A stretch of DNA of 58,432 nt from Porogramme epimiltina (GCA_900155495.1 FTLJ01000136.1:1-58432), one strand, 5' to 3'. Shown: positions 24,184 to 36,005, counted from the first letter of the stretch. The notes: generated by a model not told the origin, from the sequence alone. A program made the numbers and translations.

Positions 24184-25105
24184 ATGTCCGCAACTTCCCT
24201 GCGCCCAGGAGACCGTCGCGCAGATCAGACGCGCGGGATTTCCATCGTCTATGAAGGCCTCGACAGAGTAGACGGCTCTGCGCGATTCGGGTTTGGTGCG
24301 TCCCCTCCCACACTTCCCCTAGGCTGCGTAACGAGGTTTCACTCCACCTGTAGGCGCTACGCAGGCCCTCGCGTCAGTCTCTGGACCCATCGAGGTCCGC
24401 CCGGCGCAAGAGAACCCCGCGCAGGCCACGCTCGATGTCCAGATACGGCCCATCGCCGCGCTCCCTGGCACGGACGCCAAAGCCCTCGCGACGACGCTCA
24501 AGGCCATCGTCTCCCCCGCGCTTTTGCTCGCGCGCAATCCGCGCACCCTCATCCAAGTCGTTGGCCAGGCGCTGTCGGGCGCGGAGACCGGGAGCGGGTC
24601 AGGCAGCGCGGGGCGTGGCTGGCCCGCGTCTCTCACATCAAGCCTGGTGAACGCGACGACGGCCGCCCTCGTCAACGCCGGGTCTATCCCGATGTGTGGG
24701 GTGGTGTGTGCTGTGGCGGTGGGACGGGTCAATGCGGGAGAGGGTGGTCAAGAGGCGACATTGGTGTTGGATCCAGAAGAGGCAGAGCTGCCGCGTCTTG
24801 CGGGCGGTGGGTGCTTCGCTTTCATGTTCTCATCCTTGCTAGGGGGGAATGCTGCACACGCGGGAGAAGGCCTAGCGTCGTCGCTGCTGTGGACGAATTA
24901 TACCACCGCTGCACCGTTCGACGTCGCGGAGTTGGCACGGGCACGAAAATTGGCGGAGATGGGGGCGCGTCAAGTGTGGTTGGCGTTGAGGGAGAGCGTG
25001 GAGAACATGGGTAGCTCAAAACCGTTGGTAAAGATGGAGCAGCAATCGCAACTACCGCCTAGCTTGAGTTCAATGGAAGTAGACGAGGAAAAGGTTGAAA
25101 TATGA
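24184..25105 (+). CDS. RRP46: Exosome complex component RRP46
   Basis: Exons 24184-24295 and 24354-25105 give a closed 287-residue frame. The protein belongs to the RNase-PH-fold ring of the RNA exosome, which processes and degrades RNA in nucleus and cytosol; in fungi these ring subunits are catalytically inert and form the channel. The evidence is the block RVDGSARFGFGATQALASVS followed by GPIEVRPAQENP near the N-terminus, then LDVQIRPIAALPGTD and LLARNPRTLIQVVGQ. Further on are ALVNAGSIPMCG and a C-terminal helix (RARKLAEMGARQVWLALRES) ending in an acidic Met/Glu tail. The length fits fungal RRP46. The first exon carries no long leader, so the ATG at 24184 is the natural start. The closest alternative is another RNase-PH-like exosome subunit; the 'DGSARF' form favours RRP46. 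Confidence 0.9.
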
Positions 25106-25961
25106 TCCTACAGGTGAGCAATACACGCTGTATGTGTGTCGACGTAACGATTAACGCGGGCCGAAGTAGAGGATGTCGTGCATGTCCGACGTAAGCCAGC
25201 ACACACATCTATTACGGTACGTCCGACTATTATTATCCAGCTCTTCAGCCTCTGACAAGACTGCGAAGGTGTTTTACTAGAGGCATGCCCTTAAAACGCC
25301 GTGCGCGTGGTTATGCATTGAGGCTATCACAAGATCGAGATCGTGGTATTCTGCTTTGATTCTCTCCGTGCACCGCCGGCTTCTCGACATCGCATTCTAC
25401 TACTTGAAATGCTTCGGGCGTCGGCATCACTCTTCCCGCAAGAATCATACTCCATGATGAACGTGCGGTGGTTTCTCTTTTCCCTCAGCCTCACGACGCT
25501 CACTGTACGCGCCCTTGCATCAGGAACGCCCGCATCGCTGACGATACTCCGGTCGGAGATCTCGCTCGTGCATTCCGAAACTCTGCCAGCATCCTGTCGC
25601 GTTCCAGTTGGTCAATCACGATGTCAAATACTTTCGTATGAATGAAGCGAGGGGCGAGCCCTTGACACTACTACCGCAGCTTCGGACTATTTTCTTTATC
25701 GCTGCTGCGTGAGGAATTTTGAGGGCTCTCGTACGACTTAGCAGGGCGAATGGACATCTTCCGGCCCCATGAGACGGCGTGGGGCTTACATGTGCTACAA
25801 ACTGTGACCGCTTCAACCCACGCTGTCTAACTGACGCACTGCACTCAAGGCGGCAACTTACAACAGAATTAAGTGCCTTGTAGCCGTTGGAGACTGCGAT
25901 GTAGTGCCTAAGGGGTCCAATGAAGGTGGTTCAATCTCGGGACGCCCTCCCCCTGACAGCA
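25106..25961. other. Intergenic region between RRP46 and the dehydrogenase pair
   Basis: A 100-codon plus-strand frame at 25343-25645 and short minus-strand frames have no recognisable content. The stretch should contain the RRP46 3' end and the upstream regulatory region of the first dehydrogenase. Confidence 0.5.
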
Positions 25962-25967
25962 TATAAG
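25962..25967 (+). promoter_or_regulatory. Candidate TATA box of dehydrogenase A
   Basis: TATAAG lies 47 bp before the ATG at 26009. The paralogous gene downstream has TATATAG at nearly the same distance (48 bp), which supports both as core promoter elements. Confidence 0.4.
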
Positions 25968-26008
25968 ATCCGTCTTGATTCCCCCACTCACTCCACAGAA
26001 TCACGACC

Positions 26009-27300
26009 ATGGCGGAAACGGCCCTCAGCCAAGTTACTTCAAGCACTCTTTTCGATCTTACCGGCGTCGTTGCTGTCGTCACAGGGGGAGGCACGGCGAG
26101 CATTCCCTTTGCACCCTTCTACGCTGTGTGCGCGCTGACTCGACTTGGCAGGGGATCGGGCTCATGATGGCAACTACCCTTATTGCCAATGGTGCAGCGT
26201 CCGTATGCATTATAGGTCCGAAGCAAGAGGATTTAGATAGGTGGGTGACGATGGGCCTCCACTTATTTCATACAACGTCTGACATCGCATTAGAATTGCG
26301 GATATATACAATGCTGCTGCGGAGTCCTCTGGGAAACCTGGTCGTATTTACGGCTTGCAAGGAGATATCAGCAAGAAGGTATCCGTACCTTTGTCGTCCT
26401 CGGCGGTTTATCATCTAACCATCGGCAACTCACAGTCCGAAGCCACGCGCCTAGCGGAGGAAGTTGGGAAGAGGGAGAAATATGTCACCGTTCTGTTCAA
26501 CAACGCCGGGTGCGCGCTATTAATACCAGACATTACGTGTCGCTAACCCTCTAGATGTGGTCTATAGTATAGTTCCCGGCCTTGTGGAGGCACCCGCCTC
26601 GACAACGGCAGAGGCGTTTCGTGCAGCCTACTTCGACGCGGTGTCCGAGGACGACTTCGATCGCACTTTCCGTACGAATGCAGTCGGGGCTTACTGGCTG
26701 ACGTTCGCTTTCCTCCCCCTCCTCGAGAAGTGGAAGTCGGTACCTGGCCCAGCGCGCTTTGCTCCCCAGGTCATCATGACCACCAGCATGAACGGATGGA
26801 CCAAGGTCGGCTTCACTCTCTTCTCTTATCAGCTTCACATCGACTGATTGCCTTATCTCGCGCAGGATCCAGACACGGCGGGGCACTCTTTCCCGTACAT
26901 GTTCTCCAAAGCCGCGCTCGGCCAGGCGACCGCGACGCTCGCGCACGCGCTCCTCCCGCTCGGCGTGCGGGTGAACGGGATCGCGCCTGGGTTTTTTGTG
27001 ACGGAGATGAGTGCCCCGGGCACGGCGGACGCGGCGACAGGCCAGTCGCGGCTGCCGCCGGGCGTCCATTTCGACATATTTCAGGTGCCCGGCGCTCGAC
27101 CGGTCGCGCCTGGGGAGGTGCCTGCGGGGACGAGTGGCGATATAGCGGTGGTGGTGCTGTGCTTAGTGGCGAACTGGTTTGTAAATGGGGAAACGGTGCT
27201 CGTCGACGGCGGAGTGAGTCGCTTCCATTCAGGGGTCGTCTATATACTCACATTGCCTATTGAATCGCAGACTATGCTTAAGCATCCGTCGTCCTGGTGA
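26009..27300 (+). CDS. Short-chain dehydrogenase/reductase A of a tandem pair
   Basis: Seven exons (26009-26095, 26152-26240, 26294-26378, 26436-26509, 26568-26805, 26866-27213, 27271-27300) give 316 residues. The Rossmann nucleotide motif is spliced as VVTGGGT-GIGLMMATTL; NNAG precedes the fifth exon; the active-site pattern is YMFSK (Tyr-x-x-x-Lys) with PLGVRVNGIAPGFFVTEM after it. The C-terminus WFVNGETVLVDGG joins TMLKHPSSW. The reaction is NAD(P)-dependent oxidoreduction in the cytosol; the substrate is unknown. Exon sizes match the next gene almost exactly, so the two are tandem duplicates. Oddities: the first donor reads GC rather than GT (26096-26097), and the fifth exon uses the acceptor CTATAG at 26562-26567, because the nearer CTCTAG would lead to a stop. 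With these choices the frame is intact. Confidence 0.88.
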
Positions 27301-27627
27301 GTGCGGGGGTTATCTCGTTCTAGGGTTCTTTCTTGTCCTTCGATAAACACAAAGTTCTATGGAAATTGTATGGTGTTTTCTGTCAACCAACGAAAGCTAA
27401 GCCGATCAATACCCATGATGGCGTCGAGCATGTTGGACAAATTCGGGCATTTTTTTTAGTGTTCTGGCTAAATACTTACGGCAGATGCATACTTTCTACA
27501 CACGCTTGTCTCATAGCGTTCATGAAAATACGCCCTCAAACCCGAGGTAACTGGTAGCGCTGTATGTGTTCACAGATTTCCTGCCCACCTGACACTGACC
27601 GTGAGATACCAGGGAAGACACCATAAC

Positions 27628-27639
27628 CGGGGCATGCCG
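27628..27639. promoter_or_regulatory. Candidate Zn(II)2Cys6 binding site (CGG-N6-CCG)
   Basis: An inverted pair of CGG triplets with a six-base gap lies about 60 bp before the start of dehydrogenase B, just upstream of its TATA-like element. This spacing is used by Ppr1-type Zn cluster factors. In GC-rich DNA such sites also arise by chance, and dehydrogenase A has no matching site at the same place. Confidence 0.25.
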
Positions 27640-27649
27640 TCGAGTTGCC

Positions 27650-27656
27650 TATATAG
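27650..27656 (+). promoter_or_regulatory. Candidate TATA box of dehydrogenase B
   Basis: TATATAG lies 48 bp before the ATG at 27698, mirroring the position of the TATA-like element in the paralogous gene. Confidence 0.4.
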
Positions 27657-27697
27657 CGCAGCCCATGAAGTGACCAGGGCAACATTCCTGCAACAAA

Positions 27698-28989
27698 ATG
27701 GCCGCTCATGTACTTGGCAGTCTTTCCGCTAACAACCTCTTCGATCTAACGGGAGTCGTTGCGGTTGTCACTGGGGGAGGAACGGTAAGTTCCAATGGGT
27801 TTTCTTCTACCGTGAACGTGATGCTGATGGTGGAATACCACTCTATCCTCAGGGCATTGGGTTGATGATCGCTACTACGCTTCTCGCTAATGGTGCAACG
27901 GTGTACATTATCGGCCCGAAGCAGGAAGACCTTGATAAGTGGGTGCCTGTCACGTGTCTCAAGTTTACCATACTTGACCGCCACTGTTCAGAATTACGCA
28001 AGTATATAACGAAGCTGCGGCTCAGAGCGGAAGGTCAGGTCGTATTTATGGGATAGAAGGAGATATCAGCAAGAAGGTAGAGAGATACACTGCGATGAGC
28101 TCTCCGACCTACCTGATGATTCCATTAGTCTGAGGCTGCGCGGCTAGCGGAAGAGATAGCAAAACGAGAGCAGCATGTCACCGTGCTATTCAGTAACGCC
28201 GGGTATGAATTAGGATCTACTATGATTTATGATTTGCTAATTCTCTTTCTATGTTAACTCTAGGATCTCTGATGGCCACGTAAATGTTCCCGAAGCTGCC
28301 ACCGGTGAGACATTCCGAAAGGCGTACTTCGACGAGTTACCCGAAGACGCCTTCAATCGCGTCTTCACCACCAACGCTGTCGCGTCATACTGGGTCACCT
28401 TCGCATTCCTTCCTCTACTGGAAAAGTGGAAGGAGAGTCCGGGTGCTGGGAAGTTTGCTCCGCAGGTGGTCATCACATCGAGCTTTGGGGGATGGATCAA
28501 GGTCATCAACCTTTTGTGCATCGACTAATTATCGCGCTGAACTACGCTTCACCCTCTAGGATGCCTCCCCAGGATATACTTCTTTCCCCTACATGTTCTC
28601 GAAGTCAGCGGTGGGACATGCCACGGCGTCCCTTGCGCACGAGCTCCTGCCGCTTGGCATTCGAGTAAACGGCATTGCGCCCGGCCTATTCGTCACTGAG
28701 ATGTCTGCACCAGGTACTATGGACGCCACAGGCATCTCACACCTCCCCCCGGGCGTGAAGTTCCGCGGCCAAACACCTGTCTCGCGCCCTGTAGCGCCCG
28801 GGCAACAGCGTGCAGGGACCAACTTAGACATGGGCACGCTCGCCCTTTTCCTCGTTGCAAACTGGTTCGTGGACGGGGAGACTATCCTAATAGACGGCGG
28901 GGTGAGTCCTGCAGTAGTGCCTAGTTATGCGGAGCACCAACTCATTGAACATATGACAGTCACACCTTATGCATCCGTCTTCATACTAA
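27698..28989 (+). CDS. Short-chain dehydrogenase/reductase B of a tandem pair
   Basis: Seven exons (27698-27784, 27853-27938, 27992-28076, 28129-28202, 28264-28501, 28560-28901, 28960-28989) give 313 residues. The nucleotide-binding motif is VVTGGGT-GIGLMIATTLLANG; NAG follows in exon four; FNRVFTTNAV and a YMFSK active site sit where expected; the end is DGG joined to SHLMHPSSY. It is an NAD(P)-dependent oxidoreductase of unknown substrate, paralogous to the gene just upstream. All splice sites are GT-AG, unlike the first donor of gene A. It ends 55 bp from the 3' end of a convergent cytochrome P450, so the three genes may serve one oxidative pathway; that link is inferred from position only. 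Confidence 0.9.
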
Positions 28990-29044
28990 ACAGCGGATAG
29001 GGGAAATTCTACGGAAATGTACACATGCACCAGTATATCACGAT

Positions 29045-31018
29045 CTACGATTTGGGGTACCTCTCTGTCAGCTTCAGCATCAAGTTTCCCCTGTTTGTGA
29101 CGAAATGATCGTGGACCGTCAGTGGCCATGCCTTGACATCGAATCCTTGCGCGAACGCTATATCAAACCTCTGCATGATCACGCTAACAACTATCAGCAT
29201 CTCCAACCGTGCTACTGGGCGCCCGACGCAGTTTGCGGGCCCAAAGGAGAACGGAATGAAGGCGTTACGGTCGAGTCTCGCGTCCTCGACGTTCGATCGG
29301 CCGGTGGACCCGTCTTGGAGGAGCCATCGCTCGGGAGTGAACGAGTCCGGACTAGGCGAGAAATACTTGGGGTTACGGTGGAGCACATAAGGTGCGACGT
29401 AGACTTGTGTGCCAGGTGGTATAAATCTTCGCGAAAGAGCGAGAATCATCAGACCCGAGAGGGCAATTTTCCGAGGGTGAAACTAGTTCGCGTACCGGCC
29501 GGCGATTATCGCGCCTTTCGAATCATGAGGTACTTGTCGGGGGCCATTTGTGGGCACGGGTGGCGCGATACGTAGGGTTTCGTTGCTGTCAACAGCCATG
29601 ATAGTGAGTCATGGAATCACCCATGGATGTGGGGCCTTACTCACATGCAAGCATTAAGCCATTCAAGACGGTGGTGCTGACTTGCATCTGTGGCGTCGGA
29701 TCCCGCTGGATAGACAGTGTCAATCTCCCGTTGGAGGCGACTGTACGCTTCGGGGTTGAGGAGAATCCAATAAAAGAACGACGCGAGACCACCCGATGTT
29801 GTATCAGAGCCAGCGATCACTGCTAGACCAGCCTCTGACGCCACGCTTTGGGGAGGCAAAGGTGCTCCCTCGAGTTCACGTTCATCAGACTGTACAATCG
29901 ACGAATCAGTAGGGGCATTCTGGTGGGAGACAAGTAAGGGGGCGAACCAGATGATACCATATGTCGTGTGTTTTCGCCCCCTCCGTCATCCGCCGGACTG
30001 CTAGACCCCGCGCGAGGTTCACCATTCGCATCATGATTCCATGTATGAAGGGTGTTCTTTGGAGAACATATGTGCCCCAGGGTAGATGAGATATTGTGGA
30101 CGTTATCCTGAGTGAAAAGGACGGGTGGGTCACTGGTAAGGGCTTTAATAGGGTATTATACGCACATCGCGAAATCTTCGATGGTCTTCCAGCTTCCATT
30201 GTCATTGCTCGCGTCGTCCAGCATGCGGAGAGACTTCCCAAAACTGAACATCACGTCAAATTAGTAAACGGAGCGGGCTGGATTTAGTGTACTGCGTACC
30301 TAATTAGGGCCATCACATCGAACGCAAACAAACCTAACCATCGAGCCATATCCACTTCGCCGTGTTTGCAGCCAGCTGCAAGCTGGTCTCCCAGTTTCTG
30401 TGCCTGTTCAGAAATGATCGGTTGATATTCCTTGAGGCTCTCCGTACTCATCCCTCGAGTCCATAGCCGCCGCCGGCGAACATGTTCACTTCCTACAGAT
30501 GAGATGAGGTTTCCATGGTTGTAGAAGTCGCGCCATCCCTTATAATCTACGATTGTCAATGACACAGTGGATTAGACACGTATACTCAAGATAATGACGC
30601 ATTACATACATTCTCCCTTGGGCAGACCACCGGTTCCAAGAACCTCTTTGGTCGCCCTAACATCCGACACCGAGATCTCGTTGGGCCCTATAGACATCAT
30701 CCAGGTCAGTGTGGCATCGCACCCTTGGGGAAACGAGCACTTACCTGTTCGAATAAACGGGCCGTATTCGCGATGAAGGGAGAGAAATACAAGATGTTGA
30801 CGGCCTGACCAAGCATTGTATGCACCCCAAAGCTTCGTGATCTTCGCAAGTGTAGGGCCTGGGTATTTTGCCAGAGGATGGAACGGGGACAGACGGTAGG
30901 CAATGATAGACAAAGCACAAGAGGTGACGTAGAGTGAAAATGAGAGCAGAATGTCCCTAGTTGTGGTGGGCCCGGTATGCAGGATGAACGCGAACGACGC
31001 GAATACTAGTGACAGCAT
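29045..31018 (-). CDS. Cytochrome P450 monooxygenase
   Basis: This is a class II microsomal P450 with an N-terminal membrane anchor (ILLSFSLYVTSCALSIIAYR) and the hinge HPLAKYPGP. It begins at ATG 31018. Recognisable parts in order are GRQHLVFLSLHREYGPFIRTG joined to PNEISVSD, RRRRLWTRGMSTESLKEYQP (helix C region), WLGLFAFDVMAL, the I-helix AGSDTTSGGLASFFYW, the spliced ExxR motif NETLRIAPPVPT, FIPPGTQV, PERWLL and the heme loop FIPFSFGPANCVGR with its Cys ligand. The stop is at 29045. All signature residues are present, so it should be active with a P450 reductase. Several short introns interrupt it. It resembles large Agaricomycete P450 families acting on secondary metabolites or xenobiotics; I cannot assign a CYP number. 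Its convergent neighbours are two dehydrogenases. Confidence 0.92.
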
Positions 31019-31875
31019 AGACGGTATGAAGAGAGAACGAGGATATAGAATATGGAACGCGGCGTGCGTTAGCTAGGTACAAGATCGCATGAGTAACACG
31101 CAGATGGTCTAGCAAAGTGGAGACTCACGACACCAAGGAATACTGGATACAGCCTCATGGCTCTTCAGCTGTCTGCGGGGGCAAGAAGCTGAGGAGATGA
31201 GCCTTTATACATGGGAAGCCGTGAATTGTCCATCAGACCACGGGCATGTGCGGGTTGACGAACATAGAATAAAGAGACACCGCCATCATGGCCACGCTTC
31301 TTGAGCGAGATCTCAATGATAACGCAAGCTCGGGGTCGGAGGCTGCCCGATGCTCGCCGAGCTGATTTTTTAAGGCAAGGTACACACACCAAGTAATTTC
31401 TTTCATGACCCTCCCGGCGAAGCTCGGGGTGTGTGGCCGACCTATCCCCGAATCGTTGATGTCGAGGTGCAGCGATGACCGGGGCTACCTGAAGATCTAG
31501 CAGGGCGTACTGGTCCCGAGCCTGAGCGGTGGTGTGAGTCCGAGCACCCTGGTAGTTCTCTTGCACATAGGATCACGATGGTCAGCTGCCGAAGGTTTCA
31601 AGGGGGCATTGCGGGGAATATCTTTTAACTTCGCAATGTCACGCATGTTGGTCAGTCGAAGAGTCTCAGTAAACCGCTTAGTATTGTGGATCACTCATCT
31701 AATGAATACGCGCCATATTCGTCGTGCACGCAGCCCGACTGCCCGACACTACAGGATCCAAGGCAAAGGAAACTCGAACACTCTAGTATATCTCTGCAGC
31801 GCCTTGAGCCAAGCGAGAGAGGAGCTCGACGTCCGTTTTGACGGCCCCTTTACACCTGTGTATTCGAATACATGA
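31019..31875. other. Intergenic region upstream of the P450
   Basis: This region lies between the P450 start and the 3' end of the F-box gene and presumably contains the P450 promoter. Frames at 31165-31566 (minus) and 31534-31875 (plus) show no domain. No repeat was seen. Confidence 0.5.
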
Positions 31876-33267
31876 TCAATTTTCGCGAAACAAGGAGGGA
31901 AATCGGACACAAACGTACCAAGTGTGCCCTATGTCCACTCGAAGCAGCCCGGCGCGATGGACTCTCAAGAAGACCTCAGACAGAGCATTTGAGCAGCCTT
32001 CCTCCGGGACATTCTGCTTCGTTTGATGCGGGTCAAGGCGAATTGTGACGGCCTGCAGTTGTGGGAAGCGATGCGACTTTGCGGGCGGTATAATAGCACG
32101 GTCTATGGCAGCGAACTCGCCCATTAGTGTACGGATTTGTGTTGGCGACGGTGTTGCTGATTCGGCGTTCGTTTCTGCGCCCTTAAGGAGCTCGATAGTC
32201 AGGAAGCGCATTGGAGCGTCAGCCGGAAGAAGGTCGAGGATTGTAGCGAGTGCAGTGCATTGCCATAATATGTAAGGACCATCTCTTTCTTGGTTGGATG
32301 GGATATAGATAGTGAATGTGAAGGCACGGAGCGCATGGAGTAGCGGGATAGAAAAAGCGGTCCAAGTGCGCACGTTTGCCGGTTCATCTAAGTCGGCGGT
32401 GGAAGCTAGATAGCGGGACAAATACGTTAAGCTTGCTAAACCAATGATGGCGTTATGGGAAATCTAGTACTAACTTGGAGTGGGTATGAAGTAAATGTTC
32501 ATCCTCAAACATCGTATACTTGAGCTGTGCGCACGTAGTAGAGACTTGATCATTACTTGAACTTCCTGCGGGTAGTCGTACTGAAAGATGAAGGAGAACG
32601 TGAGGAGGCTGCCGGGTGGAAGGTTTGCATAAACCGGGGTGGCGATCTCTGCGTCGGCTCTGAACGGTCCTATAGAGATCTCTTCGATACGAGGGGTATG
32701 CAACGAGGTCAGGTTCATGGGCATCCAGCTCTCCCATCTTGAAGATTCACTAACGCGAAGGATGGTTGGATCTAGGAGCGAGAGGAGAAGTCTGAGGCGA
32801 TCATTCCCTTCGGCGAAGTTACAGCGGTAGACGTCAAGAGCTTGGATTTTACGTGGAACACTACCCGGGAGGGTCGAGTTGGTTTCGAGCTCTCCTGGGC
32901 GGCGAGCACCATCGTTCAGTTCGGTAAGAATCATCCGTTCTACGCGGACTACAGCGAGCGCAGGGAGAAGATCGATGATGTCGGCGAGGAGCTTGTGGCC
33001 AAGCCACTGAATGTTTTTGTTTCCCCCCTCTCCAAGAACGAGGACCTTGATACATCTGTTGATCTGCGCGGGTGCATTCTTGAGAAAATGGAGAACGTTG
33101 TGCAGGTCACGTCCGTGCCCTTTGCAGATAAGGGAGAAGAAGAGGTGAGGGAGGGCGACCTCGCGCCAGAGGTGGCATGTCGACGCGCATGCGATAAGCG
33201 CCGGCCTAGGCATCACAGAAAAGAACATGTGGAACAGCTCAGGGGCGAGGTCGTGTATGGGGTGCAT
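31876..33267 (-). CDS. F-box-like protein
   Basis: Exons 33267-32475 and 32435-31876 give 450 residues. The N-terminus carries an F-box-like segment: LAPELFHMFFSVMPRPAL, then CASTCHLWREVALPHLF, the usual start of Agaricomycete F-box proteins that recruit substrates to an SCF ubiquitin ligase. The rest is leucine-rich and irregular (for example LLPALAVVRVERMIL, IQALDVYRCNF, FTFTIYIPSNQ) and probably folds as degenerate leucine-rich repeats or a similar helical-strand array that selects substrates. No membrane helix is present. Such genes are numerous and fast-evolving in mushrooms, so no partner can be named. The start at 33267 is chosen because the F-box follows directly. Confidence 0.8.
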
Positions 33268-33540
33268 AATGGTTCCTGTAAGAGATGGAGAGCGTCACGG
33301 CGTACGAACTTGCTTACCATGGTGCGACTTATGAAATCTATTCATCACTTTATGAAGTCCTTTTATAGCAATGTTGGGCGAGATAACGAAGATAAGCGAT
33401 GTTCTATAGAATCAAGATTACAACTATTCGTCACCCTAGGGCGGGTGCTCGTGTACAGTACCTGGTCTAGAAATACAATACAAGCCTGCATAAGTTACAC
33501 AGCGCCCTTCGCCGCCACCGTCGTGCATATCGGCTCATGC

Positions 33541-35401
33541 TCACGACCTCGCAGTCATGACCTCGTAGTACGCCGTGTACTCATCTGGGGTCATTGCCTC
33601 CTGATGCTCCTCTGTCACAAGCGAGAATGGCACCGGCTCCCCATTCACTGAGGGATACGACCGCGTGAGTTCTCCAGACAAGCTTACGGGTAATAAGCAG
33701 ACGCACCATATACAATCGGATCGTCTTCTGCAGACACAGGCGCTGGCGCCTCCACTTGCGAGCTTACACCATTTGCAAGCTCCACCACAGACTCCGGAGA
33801 TGTCCGCCGCTGCTTGGGCGACGAGCTTCCCGTGCCGACATCTTCCCTCGAGCGCGAGCGTTTCCGGTAGTCGTTGAGCGAGTCAAGGTACTCAATATTC
33901 GGCTTCACATCTTCCTCTTCTTCACCGAAGTCGCTCAACCGCGGCGTCGGCAGTCCAGATGGAGCTGCAGAAGCCGCGAGAGATGCGTAATACTGATCGT
34001 AATCTGCACAAGCGTCAGCCGCGACAGAAATGACCTGTCCGAAAGGTGCTCACAATCGGCTTCCGCGGTCTGGGCGATATTCGGCTTGACGTCCTCTCCG
34101 TTCATCGACGATGCTAGGGGCCCGTCATTTGCAGCTCCTCCACCAAGCCCCTTGAGAATGGCGTCGTTCGAACTCGGGAGCCGGTTGGCATCCGCAACAG
34201 CAGCGGCCTCTGCCCGCGCGCTCTCCTTGATGCCGAGCGCGGTGAGGTCGCCCGAGATCGTGCTCTGCAGATGCCAGAGCGGCAGCGCATTCTGCTGACG
34301 CTTCGCAGCCGCCTCGCGATCTCGCTCCGCACGCGCCGTTTCTTCGTCTTTGTCGACGGAGAGGACGACGCCGATGGTGTCGCCCTGCCGGCCCTCGCCT
34401 CCTGCGCCCGCGATCTTGAGGCCACCCTCGCGCGCCGCGGCCTTGGCGCGCTCTGCTTCGAGATGCGTGCGTATCCAAACTGCGACATCGAAGCTGAAGG
34501 TCGCACATATACGATCGGTCGCAGGTGGAAGAGGGACAGGGGGAAGACTCACGCGGGCAACACTATGTCCTCCGTTTTCCGTAGACCCTCTAGGATGAAC
34601 CGCATCTGCCTGTTGAATCGTTGCATACGGTCCTGACTACCTACGACATTCTCCGCGTTCTCGTTGTCGACAAGCTCCGCCGAGCAGACGTCGCAATTGA
34701 ATGTGCCGGTCATGAAGTCGATGAGTCGGTCCGCTTCGAGCGCTTGGAATGTCTTGCGACACTGCGTGCAGATGTAGCCCTTGGAGTCGAGTTCGTTTCG
34801 GAGACCCTTGTCGATGATGCGCCGCATCTCTGCCATCCGCCACTTCACGACGTTGCAGAAGGATTGATAGTCGATATAGAAGTACTGTCGGCCGACAGAT
34901 CGCTGGGCTCCTTCCTTCAGCTCGTTTTGGCGGTATCTATTCATAGGGTCGAAGGAAGGGGGAGGGAAGGATACGTTGTCGTTTGAAGGTTCCAGAGAGC
35001 AGATGGGAGATACGCAGAAACGCAAGATGAGCTGGGACAAAACTGTGATGGGTTGAGGGACGTACATTCGCACCAGCTTGTGCGTCTCCAGTGTCGCCAT
35101 GATCTTGTTCAGCTCCTTGAGCTGCAACCCCATCCGTCCAGCCAGGTCATCGTCCTTCAGACTGTGTGGGGTGAGTAATCGAAGCCGCGACGCAAGAGAA
35201 CCCAAAAGCAATCACGCCGCCCTCCATCTCCACACCAGACCACCCCGCACCACCTCCCTTTCGCGGACATGATACTTACACAGGATGTCGGATCAACTGG
35301 TCCATGACCACCGTGAACTTGGGTTCGTAGAAAGCCCGCGAGACATATTGGACCAGAAGTCGAAGTGTCTCTTGTTCGTCTTTGGAGAGACCGTGCGCCA
35401 T
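33541..35401 (-). CDS. TFA1: Transcription initiation factor IIE subunit alpha
   Basis: This is the large subunit of TFIIE, which enters the RNA polymerase II pre-initiation complex in the nucleus and helps load TFIIH. The start (MAHGLSKDEQETLRLLVQYV) and the spliced DDDLAGRMGLQLKELNKIM form the N-terminal winged helix. YFYIDYQSFCNVVKWRMAEM follows, then a zinc ribbon with CTQC and CDVC pairs (YICTQCRKTF and FNCDVCSAEL). The middle is charged and Ala-rich, with LPLWHLQSTISGDLTALG. The acidic EDVKPNI segments and RKRSRSRED lead to a last exon, entered by splicing VY to VNGEPVPFSLVTEEH, whose end is MTPDEYTAYYEVMTARS. The stop is at 33541. All expected parts are present, so the gene looks intact. 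Its single-copy nature makes it a good anchor for synteny. Confidence 0.95.
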
Positions 35402-36005
35402 CAAAGCAGCGCAAGCCGCGTATAAAAGAGGGCCCGGGTTGCTCTGTCGACCGTCAAGACGTCCAGGAAGGAATGAGATAAGGGACGGTAGGAGGAGAAA
35501 GACAAGCCAGCGGCGTCGTCAGCGCCCGCGCAGCTCACCGCCAAAACTCGCACTGGCCTTTCCGGTGCCGACGCGGCCCGCCCCGCCGCTTAGCGCCCAT
35601 ATCATCCCCGCGCAGGCCAGGCTGATGCATCAGCAGGTTGAGAGATCTGCTCACCAACTCACTCAGCTGCGAGGCGCAAAGAGCTGGCGTGCTGCATACG
35701 CAGAGGGGGTAGAGGTTGGGCTGAGGCCCGCTAGGCCCTAGGCTCGGACGCGGCGCACTGGGGGCCGGCCTCGAGCGTGCGGCGGGCTTCTACACTAATG
35801 AAAGGACAGCCAAACATGTTTAATCGAACGGGCGTGGTATATTCATGGCGGAGATGATTACAAGATGGAGTGCTCAAGGTTTACCAATACAAGGATAAGA
35901 CGTTGCGCGCCGTATTCTACATAATACATGCATAGCATAAAATTCCAGGTCCTAACCGATCCTCGCCTTAGGCTTAATTCCTCCCTCGGCGTCCATCCAG
36001 TGCTC
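35402..36005. other. Intergenic region upstream of TFIIE alpha
   Basis: This 604-bp stretch lies between the TFIIE alpha start and the 3' end of the leucine-rich-repeat gene. It contains a plus-strand open frame (35382-35741) that overlaps the TFIIE start and looks spurious. Nothing else is recognisable. Confidence 0.5.

Noticed and set aside
26557..26567. An apparent frameshift and stop in dehydrogenase A compared with dehydrogenase B
   Set aside because: Using the acceptor CTATAG at 26562-26567 instead of the nearer CTCTAG restores the frame and matches the exon length of the paralogue (238 nt).
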